Source: Deinococcales bacterium (lineage in GTDB: Bacteria; Deinococcota; Deinococci; Deinococcales; JAAFIG01). From it: a stretch of 64,000 bases of DNA. The notes beneath the pieces were generated by a model, which did no database searches, was not told the DNA's origin, and was given only the letters and a program-made list of their open reading frames with translations. Positions 48,960-57,733 of the stretch are shown here, one piece after another (the first letter of the stretch is position 1; each line of letters begins with the position of its first letter). The position numbers were made by a program, and so were the translations under genes. The stretch spans positions 35,858 through 99,857 of the forward strand of contig JANYHH010000112.1 of the NCBI GenBank assembly GCA_025359505.1. The letters are read 5' to 3'.

Positions 48960-50494
48960 TCGCCAGCGCTGCGTTTCAGCACACCCGCCTCGAGATGGAG
49001 TTCGCGCCCGAAGGCTTTTTTAAAAATCTCGCCTTGCTTGGCGGCTTCCCACAGTTCCACGCGGGGCGTTTCATCGGCGATCAAGCGCAGTGTCACGCGC
49101 TCAGGGTCAATGCTGACCTCGAGATTCCGCACGCGTCCGGCCCGGGATCGCTCCAGATACTCCGCGAGGCGCAGGCAAGCCGCCAAGCGCGTCAAGCGCA
49201 GATCGTCGTCTGGTTCCAAGAGCGCTTTGTACGCGCCGAGCTTCGGGTCGCCCTTGCGGTGGTACTGGGTCAGCAGCGCGACCAGCACGTGCTCGCGGTG
49301 CGAAAAGCCCGGCATCTGACCGCTCAAAATGAGATACGCGCTGTGTTTGTGATGGTCAAAGTAATTGACCGTCATGCCGATGTCGTGCAGCGTCGCCGCC
49401 GCCATCAGTAGCTCGAGTTCGGCCATGCCGTAGCCGTGCAGTGGCTTCAAGAGTTCAAACAGTTGCTTGGAAAGCCGTTTGACGTGCTCGGTGTGCTCAT
49501 TCGGTTGCGGGTAATGCGCGAACAAGTTCTGCACGCTGAAATCTCTGACGTTTCGCAGCAAGTGACCCTCCTGCGCTGGCAGGAACTGGCGGTAAAACGC
49601 GCCCTCACGCACGCCCTGACCGCTGATGAAGACCCCCTCGAGACCCGCTTCGCGCAGCACGGTGCGGTAGACCAGCGCCCCACCCAGAATCGCGTCAGCG
49701 CGATCCGCGTGGATGCCGCTGATTTTGCTGCGCTCCCCGGACGGCAACTCGAGCAGCCGCTCGGTTAAAACCTCGAGTTTGGAGCGGCTTAAAAAGTAGC
49801 CGTGCAGCATGTCCAGCGGGTAGCCCTCGGCTTTCTGAGCGGCCTTGGCGAGATTGCGGATCGTGCCGCCCATGGCGATCAGCGGCTTGCCGTGGCGCTC
49901 TATCAGTCGCAGGGTTTTGCTGAAAGTTGCTTTGACGAATTTTTCAAGCTCGCGCACCTCGTTGTCAGTGGTGCGCTCATGCTTCAAGAACTGCTCGGTC
50001 ACGCGCACGTACCCCAGCGGATAGGCTGCGCCGCCCTGAAAGCGGCGGTTTTCAAGCTGGCTCAGTTGGGCGCTCCCACCGCCCAAATCCATCACCCACG
50101 CGTCGCTAATGCTAAAGCTGTTGGCGACCGCCAGCGCCCCGTACTGGGCCTCGTCCTCGCCGGACAGCACGACGAACTCGAGGTCGAACTCTGTCAACTT
50201 CCCGAGGAACTCTGCTCGGTTGGCCGCCTCGCGCACCGCGCTGGTGGCGATCACCAAGAGCTTACCCAGCCCCGTCGCGGACGCGTAATCGGTATAGAGT
50301 TTCAGCGCGTCCAGTGCGCGGTCGATCGCACCCCCGGACAAGCGCCCGCTGGCGGCGAAACCCTCGCCGAGCCGGACGCCCTCGCGGATCTCATCGGTCA
50401 GGCGATACCAGCGCTGGCGCTCAAACTGGTAGACCACCAAGCGAGCCGAGCCAGACCCCATGTCTACGATTCCAATGCGCTGGCTTAAATCCAC
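48905..50494 (-). CDS. ppx: Exopolyphosphatase/GppA-type phosphatase
   Basis: The 529-residue protein has an actin-like Ppx/GppA core (about 1-300: IGIVDMGSGSARLVVYQ, VIATSAVREAANRAEFL, VMDLGGGSAQLS, AMGGTIRNLAKAAQ) and a C-terminal HD domain (about 310-480, with TLHDIGM). It probably cleaves polyphosphate or pppGpp, linking to stress and phosphate stores. The GTG at 50494 is chosen because TACAGT lies 7 nt upstream (50502-50507, minus strand); an ATG at 50518 is an alternative without such a signal. Confidence 0.9.
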   Translation of the reverse strand: MDLSQRIGIVDMGSGSARLVVYQFERQRWYRLTDEIREGVRLGEGFAASGRLSGGAIDRALDALKLYTDYASATGLGKLLVIATSAVREAANRAEFLGKLTEFDLEFVVLSGEDEAQYGALAVANSFSISDAWVMDLGGGSAQLSQLENRRFQGGAAYPLGYVRVTEQFLKHERTTDNEVRELEKFVKATFSKTLRLIERHGKPLIAMGGTIRNLAKAAQKAEGYPLDMLHGYFLSRSKLEVLTERLLELPSGERSKISGIHADRADAILGGALVYRTVLREAGLEGVFISGQGVREGAFYRQFLPAQEGHLLRNVRDFSVQNLFAHYPQPNEHTEHVKRLSKQLFELLKPLHGYGMAELELLMAAATLHDIGMTVNYFDHHKHSAYLILSGQMPGFSHREHVLVALLTQYHRKGDPKLGAYKALLEPDDDLRLTRLAACLRLAEYLERSRAGRVRNLEVSIDPERVTLRLIADETPRVELWEAAKQGEIFKKAFGRELHLEAGVLKRSAGDQDRRLSTPDGKTKRSKH

Positions 50495-50735
50495 GAGCGC
50501 TACTGTAACAAGATTCATTCAAAGTACCCAGCGAACAAAGCGGACATCGAGCGGGAGGTCTCGATGTCCTAATCAAAGAATATTCCATCTCACGTAACGT
50601 CAGAGTCAACCGTGCGCCGCTTGAACTCGAGGCCACTCACAACTCGAGAAAGTATCTTTGGGCAACCAGACAGTCACCAGTGCAATCCAACTTGGCTGCT
50701 AAAGTCGATCTCGAGATCTGACCAGCAATGAAAGA

Positions 50736-50754
50736 GGCGAGCCATAAGCTCGCC
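50736..50754 (-). terminator. Terminator after the PpiD-like gene
   Basis: GGCGAGC (50736-50742), loop CATAA, GCTCGCC (50748-50754); on the minus strand it is followed by TCTTTCATT. The rest of the gap 50519-50774 holds only CTCGAG-rich spacer, including GATCTCGAGATC. Confidence 0.65.
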
Positions 50755-50774
50755 CCTCGAATACTAAAGAGCGC

Positions 50775-52916
50775 TTACTTGACAGCCTCGAGCTTGACCG
50801 TCACAGCTTTCAAATCTGGGAAACGCACTTCTTGTGTGAAGGTTTTGAAACCTTTGGCTTCAACCTGCACCGTGTACAAGCCGTTGGGCAACTTGAAGCT
50901 GACCTTCGCGCCTGTCGCGGTCTCCACGACTTTCGTACCGTCCAACACCGTGACCTTGGCGGTCGCTTCGGAAACCGTGATCTCGAGCGGCGGGTTCTTG
51001 GCGGCTTCGGCTTTCTTGGCAACGTCGGCTTCGGCCTGACGCTTGAGTTCCAAAGCTTTTTTCTCGGCCACGGCCTTGGCGGCTCGCGCCTCGAGCTGCT
51101 TGCGGACATCGGCGTAGAAGTTCTGCACTTTGATGCCCTTTTGCTGCGTGGTCAGCCAAGCCGCGCCCGCAGCCGTGCGCTTCGTGGCCAGCGCCTTGGC
51201 TTCGGCATCCGCTTTGGCATCATTAAAGGACTTGACGGTTTTTTCGATCAGAGTCGTCACGCCCAGCACGACGAAGGTTTTGTCTTTTTGGATCACGTCG
51301 CTGATCTGGATTGCCCCAGCCTTGGTCAGCGCTTTGGCGTCGAAAACCACGGCTTTGAAGGCTTTGTCGATGCTTTCAGGCGTGACGCTGCCGACCTCGG
51401 TGACGGTTCCTTTGAGCTTCGCGGCCGCCTTGGCGAAATCGCTCGGTGCGGCCACGAACGCGGCGCGGAATGCTTTGGCTGCCTCCAAAGTCGTGAAGGT
51501 CGCCTGATTGATGCTCGCGCTGGCTGGCGTGGTGTAAAAGCTCAGGTTACCGCTGTAATACTTTCTGGCATCAGCCTCAGTCACCGTGACATCGCGGGTC
51601 TGCCATTGCTGCACGCTGGTCTGAATATCGGTTTGTGCACCGATGAACGGCTGCTTGGATTCTTTAGCCGCCTGCACCGCAACGGCCTGCTTGATGATCG
51701 TTTCGATCGTCTGCGGTTTGAAGAACTGCTCGACCAGCGTCGCGCCCTGTGCGCCGCCTTGCGCTAAGAACTGCTGAATCTGTTGGTTGTTGTAGACCGT
51801 GCGGTTGAGTTCGTGCAACTTGACTTCGGTCTCGCCAATTTTTAAGACCGTTGGATCGAAATACACGAAACCAGAGTCCTTTTCTGGCACGACCACGGCC
51901 GCTTTTTCTAAGGTTTTGATCCAGTTCTCCGTTGCGCCGTTGGCTTTGGTCTGCTTGGCGTCCTCCATGAGTTTGGTTTTGGCCTCTTCAAAGGTCTGCT
52001 GACCGGCGGGCAAAAACTTTTCCACCTTCAAGATGTAGAACTTCCCGCCATCGGCGATGCTCACCGTCACGCCGCCGTCTTTGAGCTTGAAGGCTTCGGT
52101 GGCGACATTGGTCGGCAGCGCCAGTGCGGTGACTTCACCGGGGGTCTTCGCGCCTTTTTTACTACCTAGAGCGCCGTCCTCGGCCTTCGTGCCGTCGTCC
52201 TTGGAGTAGGCCGCGACCAGCGCTTTGAAATCCTCGCCCGCTTTAATCTTGGTTTGCACTTCAGCCGCCATCTTCGCGTCGATCACGACGATCTGACGCG
52301 CCAGAACGCGCTCCTCACTTTTGTAATTGGCTTTATTGAGTTCAAAAAACAGCTTGGCTTCGGCGTCCGTGACCGTCACGCCGTCTTGGATTTCTTTGAG
52401 GCGCTTCTGAATCTGGCTTTGCAAACGCAGCGTGTCACGAAAAGACGCGTCGCTGTAACCCGCACTCTGAATCTGCGACAGGTAATCGGCGTCTTTCACC
52501 AGTCCTCTCGAGGCGCGAAAGGCTTTGAGTTGATCCGAGACATCGGAATCCGAAATCCGAATTCGCGCCGCGTCGGACTGCGCGGCTTTAATTAAAATCA
52601 CTTGAGCGGACAAGGTATTTTCCAAGTCCTGCCCGACCGTGCCATCAAAATTCTGGGCAAACAACGGGTTCTGCTGCCGGAAGCGATCCATCTCGCGCTC
52701 GGTGACTTTGACGCCGTTGACGGTGAACAGCGTTTTACCCTCGGTTTGAGCGCCCGCGCCACCGCCGCCCAAGTTCGGGGTGAACTGAATCACCATGCCC
52801 GCGATCAGCGCAACGCTGACGATGCCCAGCACGATCCTCGAGACAATCGTGCGCTTCGAGAGCGGCTCGGATTGCTCCGAAGTGCGGTAACGGGGTTTGG
52901 TGGTCGAATCTCTCAC
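50775..52916 (-). CDS. PpiD/SurA-like peptidyl-prolyl isomerase with PEGA tail
   Basis: The 713-residue protein has one N-terminal membrane helix (about 25-45), a SurA/PpiD-type chaperone region (about 60-190), a parvulin-like PPIC domain (about 185-315, [21 protein letters not shown]), a second chaperone-like segment and a C-terminal PEGA domain (about 640-713, [34 protein letters not shown]). PEGA domains act at the cell surface or bind glycans. It should assist folding of exported proteins. AGGAGG precedes the GTG at 52916. Confidence 0.85.
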   Translation of the reverse strand: MRDSTTKPRYRTSEQSEPLSKRTIVSRIVLGIVSVALIAGMVIQFTPNLGGGGAGAQTEGKTLFTVNGVKVTEREMDRFRQQNPLFAQNFDGTVGQDLENTLSAQVILIKAAQSDAARIRISDSDVSDQLKAFRASRGLVKDADYLSQIQSAGYSDASFRDTLRLQSQIQKRLKEIQDGVTVTDAEAKLFFELNKANYKSEERVLARQIVVIDAKMAAEVQTKIKAGEDFKALVAAYSKDDGTKAEDGALGSKKGAKTPGEVTALALPTNVATEAFKLKDGGVTVSIADGGKFYILKVEKFLPAGQQTFEEAKTKLMEDAKQTKANGATENWIKTLEKAAVVVPEKDSGFVYFDPTVLKIGETEVKLHELNRTVYNNQQIQQFLAQGGAQGATLVEQFFKPQTIETIIKQAVAVQAAKESKQPFIGAQTDIQTSVQQWQTRDVTVTEADARKYYSGNLSFYTTPASASINQATFTTLEAAKAFRAAFVAAPSDFAKAAAKLKGTVTEVGSVTPESIDKAFKAVVFDAKALTKAGAIQISDVIQKDKTFVVLGVTTLIEKTVKSFNDAKADAEAKALATKRTAAGAAWLTTQQKGIKVQNFYADVRKQLEARAAKAVAEKKALELKRQAEADVAKKAEAAKNPPLEITVSEATAKVTVLDGTKVVETATGAKVSFKLPNGLYTVQVEAKGFKTFTQEVRFPDLKAVTVKLEAVK

Positions 52917-52946
52917 TTGCGTTCCTCCTAGGAAGCGTGCTACAAA
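52917..52946 (+). promoter_or_regulatory. Promoter of tRNA-Arg
   Basis: TTGCGT (52917-52922), 18-nt spacer, TACAAA (52941-52946) preceded by TG, ending 10 nt before the tRNA. It lies back to back with the PpiD-like gene start. Confidence 0.5.
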
Positions 52947-52956
52947 CTGCTTGTTT

Positions 52957-53033
52957 GCGCCCGTAGTTCAGCTGGATAGAGCGTTGCCCTCCGAAGGCAA
53001 AGGTCACAGGTTCAAATCCTGTCGGGCGCACCA
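52957..53033 (+). tRNA. tRNA-Arg(CCG)
   Basis: The acceptor stem GCGCCCG/CGGGCGC, anticodon stem TTGCC/GGCAA with loop CTCCGAA (anticodon CCG, reading CGG) and T arm ACAGG-TTCAAAT-CCTGT are all present, with an encoded CCA at 53031-53033. Confidence 0.95.
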
Positions 53034-53048
53034 AAATGCAACACCCAG

Positions 53049-53070
53049 TCCCAGCCGACGTTGGCTGGGA
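53049..53070 (+). terminator. Hairpin after tRNA-Arg
   Basis: TCCCAGCC, loop GACGTT, GGCTGGGA: perfect 8-bp stem 16 nt after the tRNA, followed by TGTTTCAC. Probable terminator. The remaining gap to 53394 holds no gene that I can see. Confidence 0.55.
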
Positions 53071-53394
53071 TGTTTCACATCCCGCGCCAAGCTGTCACAG
53101 CGCCAAACTCTAACACGCCCTTTGAACCGCGAATGAGGGGCGTTTAAGCCTTGACACGCTGCTGACTCGAGGGTTGCCAACAGATTCGTGCAGTAAGCCA
53201 TTTGGCTCGAGGCGCGTTGAGCCACTGAGCCGATGTAAACCTGACGCGACGGGCGCAAAATAACCGATATGAAAAGGGGGCAAGCTTGAAGACTCTGCAC
53301 CTACAGACACCTCACTTGCGCCTCTCGAGTCGGAAATAGCTGGAATCCTCCTCGAGAAACGCGTACCCATTCACGAAACTCAGGGGAGAACACC

Positions 53395-53550
53395 ATGAAC
53401 ATCGAACTCGCCATGCAAATCGCCAAGGAACGCAGCCAGAGCTGGCGCGATCAAGCCGCTTTGGAGTATGAAGTCAGGAAGTATCAGCCCTTCAAGCTCT
53501 TTAACTTCTTCGCACCGCGCCGCGCCAAGCTCAGCCGCAAACACGCCTGA
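53395..53550 (+). CDS. Small 51-residue protein of unknown function
   Basis: The frame from ATG 53395 to TGA 53548-53550 encodes a basic 51-residue protein (MNIELAMQIAKERSQSWRDQ at the start, PRRAKLSRKHA at the end). GGGGAGAACACC directly before the ATG is a good ribosome site, codon use is normal (GCC, CGC, AAG), and a textbook terminator follows 15 nt later. I do not recognise the family. It stands between tRNA-Arg and the gene at 53626. Confidence 0.75.
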   Translation: MNIELAMQIAKERSQSWRDQAALEYEVRKYQPFKLFNFFAPRRAKLSRKHA

Positions 53551-53565
53551 AGCATTCAATCCTCG

Positions 53566-53604
53566 GCCCGCCAACTCGAGACCTCGAGCGGCGGGCTATT
53601 TTTT
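53566..53604 (+). terminator. Strong terminator after the 51-aa gene
   Basis: GCCCGCC (53566-53572) and GGCGGGC (53590-53596) enclose two CTCGAG copies, which can pair with each other, and are followed by TATTTTTTGG. A clear intrinsic terminator. Confidence 0.8.
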
Positions 53605-53613
53605 GGCTGGTTG

Positions 53614-53619
53614 TAAACT
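53614..53619 (+). promoter_or_regulatory. -10 box of the 173-aa gene
   Basis: TAAACT ends 6 nt before the GTG at 53626, immediately after the terminator at 53566-53604. Leaderless layout. Confidence 0.45.
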
Positions 53620-53625
53620 CGGGGC

Positions 53626-54147
53626 GTGCGAACCAAGCAGCAGTTCCTCGAGATGATCGCCAAGACCCGCCCGACTGAGTTTGCGTTGCAGGCATTGAAG
53701 ACGCAACTCGGACGCGAACGCTACGACGCGCCAGACCTCGAGCAGATTCACGCGGCGCTGGGGATGCTGCGCTCAGAAATCACCCTCGAGCCGACGGTGC
53801 TGCTGCCCTCGAGCACTCGGGCGCAACTGAGCGTCGATTACCGCAGCGAGGGCATGGGCGGACGCGGGCGAATCTACGCCGAAGTGGACGGGCGCAAACT
53901 GCGTGACCTGCTCGAGAGCGCGGTTTTGATTGAAGCACAAGTCTACGTTTTCACTGACGCGGGGCGATTGAGCGGCTTGCAAGTCGACAACGCCGCCACG
54001 CTCGCAGATCGTCTCGAGATCGTTGTCACTGCGCTGGACGCCCTGACTGTTGAGCATGATCTCGAGCCAGTGGATTGCCCCGAAGCTGGTCTCGAATCAG
54101 CCAGCTTGAGCGACGTGCTGCGCTGGGTCGTCAGCACCAAACTCTGA
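53626..54147 (+). CDS. Unknown 173-residue protein
   Basis: I do not recognise this soluble, acidic protein. It starts with a GTG and shows a helical N-terminus (TKQQFLEMIAKTRPTEFALQAL), a beta-rich middle (AQLSVDYRSEGMGGRGRIYAEVDG) and a C-terminus rich in Leu and acidic residues. No signal or membrane segment is visible. It ends 3 bp from the convergently transcribed monooxygenase gene. Several CTCGAG copies encode Leu-Glu in it. Confidence 0.7.
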   Translation: MRTKQQFLEMIAKTRPTEFALQALKTQLGRERYDAPDLEQIHAALGMLRSEITLEPTVLLPSSTRAQLSVDYRSEGMGGRGRIYAEVDGRKLRDLLESAVLIEAQVYVFTDAGRLSGLQVDNAATLADRLEIVVTALDALTVEHDLEPVDCPEAGLESASLSDVLRWVVSTKL

Positions 54148-54150
54148 GAT

Positions 54151-55458
54151 TCACAACGCGCTGACTGGCTCGAGGCTGACGAAGTTCGCTGGGAGCTGCG
54201 TCTTGAGCCGCGCCCTGAACAGCGCGTCGTCCACCGTGATCGTGTGGCGCGGCGTGTCAATCTGCGGCACGTCTGGATGCTCGAGTTCATGCTGAATCAG
54301 TGCATTCAAATCCTCGGGCGGCGACCATTGCCCAGTCAGGTGGCGAGCGGCCACCTTCGATTGCAACTCCGCGCCGGGCCAGATGCAACCCAGCGGCTGA
54401 AATAATCCAATGAAATACAAGTTACGGCGCGTCGCAGGCAGCATCCGCAGGTACAGCGGCACACTGCCGCTCGAGAAATCCACAATCTTTTTGTCCAAAA
54501 ACGGGTGCTCGATCCAGTACCCCGTCGCCGCGATGATCGCGTCGTACTCGCCATGTGAACCGTCCGTGAAATGCACCGTGCGTCCCTCGAGCCGCGCCAC
54601 GTCTGGTTTGACGCGAATCTTGCCGTGACGCACGAAGTAAACCAGTTCGGAGTTGAGCAAGATGTGCGTCTGTCCGATGTGGTGGTCTGGCTCGGGCAAT
54701 CCAATGTCGCGGTTGCGCCCGTTGAGAATCAGCATCAATTTTTCAAATAGGAAAAATCGCAGTGCCTTGGGAATCCATTTGACACCGTTGCTGAGCACAT
54801 CGGCGGGTTTGCCCAATACGAATTTCGGCACGACCCAATACCCGCGCCGCCACGACACATCGGTTTGCTTTGACACGCGGCTGGTTTCCACTGCGATGTC
54901 GCAAGCGCTGTTGCCGCCACCGATTACCAACACGCGCTGATTTGCAAACGGCGCAGCCCGCTTAAAACTGTGCGAGTGCAGAAACTCGCCCGTGAACTCG
55001 CCCGGATACGCGGGAACTCGAGGTTTCCAGTGATGCCCGTTGCAGACGACCAGCGCGTCAAACTCTTGCATCACCTCGAGACCATCCTTCACCGTCGTCA
55101 CGCGCCAGCGCTCATCGGGCAGCGGCTCGCAAGCCTGCACCAGTGTCCCAAACTGAATGAGCGGCAACAACCCAAAGTGTGTGGCGTAGCCAGTGAAATA
55201 CTCGAGGAGTTGCGCGTGCGACGGGTAATCCGGAAAATGCGCTGGCATCGGGTAATCTATGAAAGCACTGTAAAACTTGGAGCTGATGATGTGCGTGGTT
55301 TCAAACACGCTCGAGTGACCAACATCTTCACTAAAGCGCCAGTTGCCGCCCACGCCCGATTGACGCTCAATTACCGTGACCCCTAAGCCCGCGTCCAGCA
55401 GGTTCTTGGCAGCCGCCAGACCGCTCGGGCCCGCTCCGATCACGCAAACGTTTTTCAC
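54151..55458 (-). CDS. Flavin-containing monooxygenase (FMO-like)
   Basis: The 435-residue protein has the FAD motif VIGAGPSGLAAA (GxGxxG) at the N-terminus, the FMO-type signature FTGEFLHSHSFK (FxGxxxHxxxF/Y) and a second nucleotide motif VIGGGNSACDIA for NADPH. IIAATGYWIEHPFL is the later FMO landmark. It likely oxygenates a nitrogen- or sulfur-containing compound; substrate unknown. Length is normal. It diverges from the HD-GYP gene. Confidence 0.9.
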   Translation of the reverse strand: MKNVCVIGAGPSGLAAAKNLLDAGLGVTVIERQSGVGGNWRFSEDVGHSSVFETTHIISSKFYSAFIDYPMPAHFPDYPSHAQLLEYFTGYATHFGLLPLIQFGTLVQACEPLPDERWRVTTVKDGLEVMQEFDALVVCNGHHWKPRVPAYPGEFTGEFLHSHSFKRAAPFANQRVLVIGGGNSACDIAVETSRVSKQTDVSWRRGYWVVPKFVLGKPADVLSNGVKWIPKALRFFLFEKLMLILNGRNRDIGLPEPDHHIGQTHILLNSELVYFVRHGKIRVKPDVARLEGRTVHFTDGSHGEYDAIIAATGYWIEHPFLDKKIVDFSSGSVPLYLRMLPATRRNLYFIGLFQPLGCIWPGAELQSKVAARHLTGQWSPPEDLNALIQHELEHPDVPQIDTPRHTITVDDALFRARLKTQLPANFVSLEPVSAL

Positions 55459-55550
55459 GACGTACCAATTTTACGCCCACCTCGAGCCAACTTGCCAAGC
55501 TGGTGAGCGCGATGCGTGGCAAATGTCGCCTTTCAACTCTCGCAGACGCG

Positions 55551-55556
55551 TATACT
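55551..55556 (+). promoter_or_regulatory. -10 box of the HD-GYP-like gene
   Basis: TATACT ends 8 nt before the ATG at 55565. No ribosome site is present. Confidence 0.5.
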
Positions 55557-55564
55557 CAGCTTTA

Positions 55565-56635
55565 ATGTTTCGCCGCAAAGCACCAGAACCAACCGAAACC
55601 TTCGATTTCTTGCGGGCTAGCCAAGAACTGCTCGCGGCTCGCAACGTCAAAACCATGCTCGAGGCTGCCTTGGGCAGCGCCTTGCAGCTCGCTCCGAACG
55701 CCACGAAAGCGTGGGCGGTGCTGCGCGAAAAGGGCGTCGACCGCGTGAGCGCCGTGCGCGGTTACGGCACGGAGTTTTTGGGCTTAGAACTGGTCGGGCC
55801 GTGGGTGGAGAGCCATCCAAAAATCAGTACCAACCTGACCGGCGACCTGTTCAACCCCAACCTGCCGGACATCCGCGCCAAATTGGGCGCGATGGGTTTG
55901 CGCGAAGCCAAACAAGCGATTTTCATTCCCCTGAAAGATCGCGGTCAAGGCGTGCGCGGCGCGATTGTCGTGGACAGTTACGGCGACCCGTTCGCCCCAG
56001 CCGCGCTCGAGGCGCTGTCGCGCTGGGGCGGCATCGTCACGTCATCGCTGGCAACGTTGGTTGATATGAGTACCGCCAAGTCGCTGGCATGGAACCTGAC
56101 CCTGACATTTATTGAAGCCATCGAAGCGCAAGATTTCACGCAGCTTGGTCACGCCGTGCGCGTCACCAGTTACGCGATGGCGATGGGCAGGGAACTCAAC
56201 CTGCTGCCCGCCGAGCAGAACGACCTGTGGTTCACCGCGATGCTGCACGACATCGGCAAACTCGGCGGCAGCAACTTCGACGACATCGCCATCGCCGGCA
56301 TGGGCTACAACCTCTTAGAGCGCGTGCCGGAACTCGAGACGCCGCGAGCGGGCATCCTGCACCTGTGCGAGCAGTGGAACGGCAGTGGCGGCCCGAAAGC
56401 CCTCAAAGGCAACGCGATCCCCTTGTTCTCGAGGATCGTCGCGGTCAGCAACGCCTTTGACAACCTGACTTCGGAGCGCGGGGACGAACTGAGCAACACC
56501 GAAGCGCTCGAGCAACTGCGCGTTGATGCGGGCGCACGCTTTGACCCAGAGATCATCGGCAAGCTCGAGGCGGTGTTGAAGCAGAACAAAGCCACGGCAG
56601 AGTTGCGGCAGGGAAGTTTATTCCCCGCGCAGTAG
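55565..56635 (+). CDS. GAF-HD-GYP-like protein
   Basis: The 356-residue protein has an N-terminal GAF-like domain (about 20-165) and a C-terminal HD domain (about 175-345). The HD motif is intact (MLHDIGKLG), but the HD-GYP-specific part is altered: the HHE motif reads HLCE and GYP reads GSGGP. It may still hydrolyse c-di-GMP, or may only bind it. Start placed at ATG 55565 by the -10 box and by the family; an upstream frame extension overlaps the divergent gene. Confidence 0.8.
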   Translation: MFRRKAPEPTETFDFLRASQELLAARNVKTMLEAALGSALQLAPNATKAWAVLREKGVDRVSAVRGYGTEFLGLELVGPWVESHPKISTNLTGDLFNPNLPDIRAKLGAMGLREAKQAIFIPLKDRGQGVRGAIVVDSYGDPFAPAALEALSRWGGIVTSSLATLVDMSTAKSLAWNLTLTFIEAIEAQDFTQLGHAVRVTSYAMAMGRELNLLPAEQNDLWFTAMLHDIGKLGGSNFDDIAIAGMGYNLLERVPELETPRAGILHLCEQWNGSGGPKALKGNAIPLFSRIVAVSNAFDNLTSERGDELSNTEALEQLRVDAGARFDPEIIGKLEAVLKQNKATAELRQGSLFPAQ

Positions 56636-56754
56636 GAATTGGGATATCGCTCGAGCGGCTTGGGTCATGCACACTCATGCAATGAGACTCGAGCGAATGC
56701 GTATTTCGACCAAGAAAAGCTCCTCTTTCATGGATAATTGATTAGAGGTACTTC

Positions 56755-57576
56755 ATGCTAGCACTTGGCTCAATTTTACTCTTGATAGCTCTTGTTCTGA
56801 TTATCTTGGCTTTAGCAGGAGTGGTTGTAGGTAAAATCCCTTTGCTAAGGGTGTCAGGGCGAAAGAATTCTCTGAAAGTGTTGGGTTTTAGTGTTCTCGG
56901 AGCTTTCGCCGCTTTGATTTTCGTTGGAATATCTGGCCCAAATTCAACCACTCCGGCTCAAGCAACAAGTAAACCGCCAACATTATCTCAACCCATTCCG
57001 ACTCTGACGCCTGCTGAAAAACGACTCAAGGCTGAAGCGGCTCGTCAAGTACAAGCAACACAACTGGCAGCGGCACAAAAGGCAAAACGAGTCGCCGCTG
57101 AAAACGCAAGAAAAAAGCAGGCTCAAATTCAATACGCAGCCGCACAAGCAGATATACAACGGCGTAAAGAAGCTCGAGCCGCTGAGCAAGCGCGTCTGGC
57201 GCGTGAACCGACTCCATCGCAAGCAGAGATTGTAGTTCAGCGTTCGGATGATAACTACGGTGTCGAACCATATTTTGTTTTGTCTAGTGGTGAGCAAGAG
57301 GTTGCCGTCACAGGAAAAGTCCGGTTGGTATTAACTGTCAAAGACTTTGCGAGTGATTCAGAAAACCCTGTGTATGACGAAACAACAGAGGTTAGCTCAG
57401 ATATGTTTTCTTCTGGAACTCGAGGCTTAGGTGCGTTTAAGCGCGATGCTATTTTTTTCAGGCTACCCAAAGTATCCACTGAAAAACTATCTAGCAAAAG
57501 CGGCAATGCGTACCTGACGTTCACCTCGAGCCAAGGTATCATTGTCAAAGCCAAAGACTCAGTGTTTTATCCTTAG
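56755..57576 (+). CDS. Unknown membrane-anchored protein with Ala/Lys-rich coiled coil
   Basis: The 273-residue protein has two N-terminal helices (about 3-28 and 40-62), a long Ala/Lys/Arg/Gln-rich coiled coil (about 85-150) and a C-terminal beta-rich domain (about 160-270, FVLSSGEQEVAVTGKVRLVL). I do not recognise the domain. AGAGGT precedes the ATG. It is more AT-rich than its neighbours and has only three CTCGAG copies, so it may be a later acquisition. It stands alone. Confidence 0.7.
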   Translation: MLALGSILLLIALVLIILALAGVVVGKIPLLRVSGRKNSLKVLGFSVLGAFAALIFVGISGPNSTTPAQATSKPPTLSQPIPTLTPAEKRLKAEAARQVQATQLAAAQKAKRVAAENARKKQAQIQYAAAQADIQRRKEARAAEQARLAREPTPSQAEIVVQRSDDNYGVEPYFVLSSGEQEVAVTGKVRLVLTVKDFASDSENPVYDETTEVSSDMFSSGTRGLGAFKRDAIFFRLPKVSTEKLSSKSGNAYLTFTSSQGIIVKAKDSVFYP

Positions 57577-57733
57577 ATTCACAATTAAAGCGTGTCGCGC
57601 AGCTCGCTACTACTACTCTAGCTCCAGCCTCATCCGCACAGCCGCTCGAGATCACTGCACCCCATATCTCGAGTCTCGAGCAATGACCAACGCTTGACCC
57701 GCTCCTTCCTCGAGCCGTGTCAACATCTCACCC

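Noticed and set aside
50706..50717. GATCTCGAGATC palindrome as a specific operator
   Set aside because: It is an extended copy of the genome-wide CTCGAG motif and not placed at a promoter.
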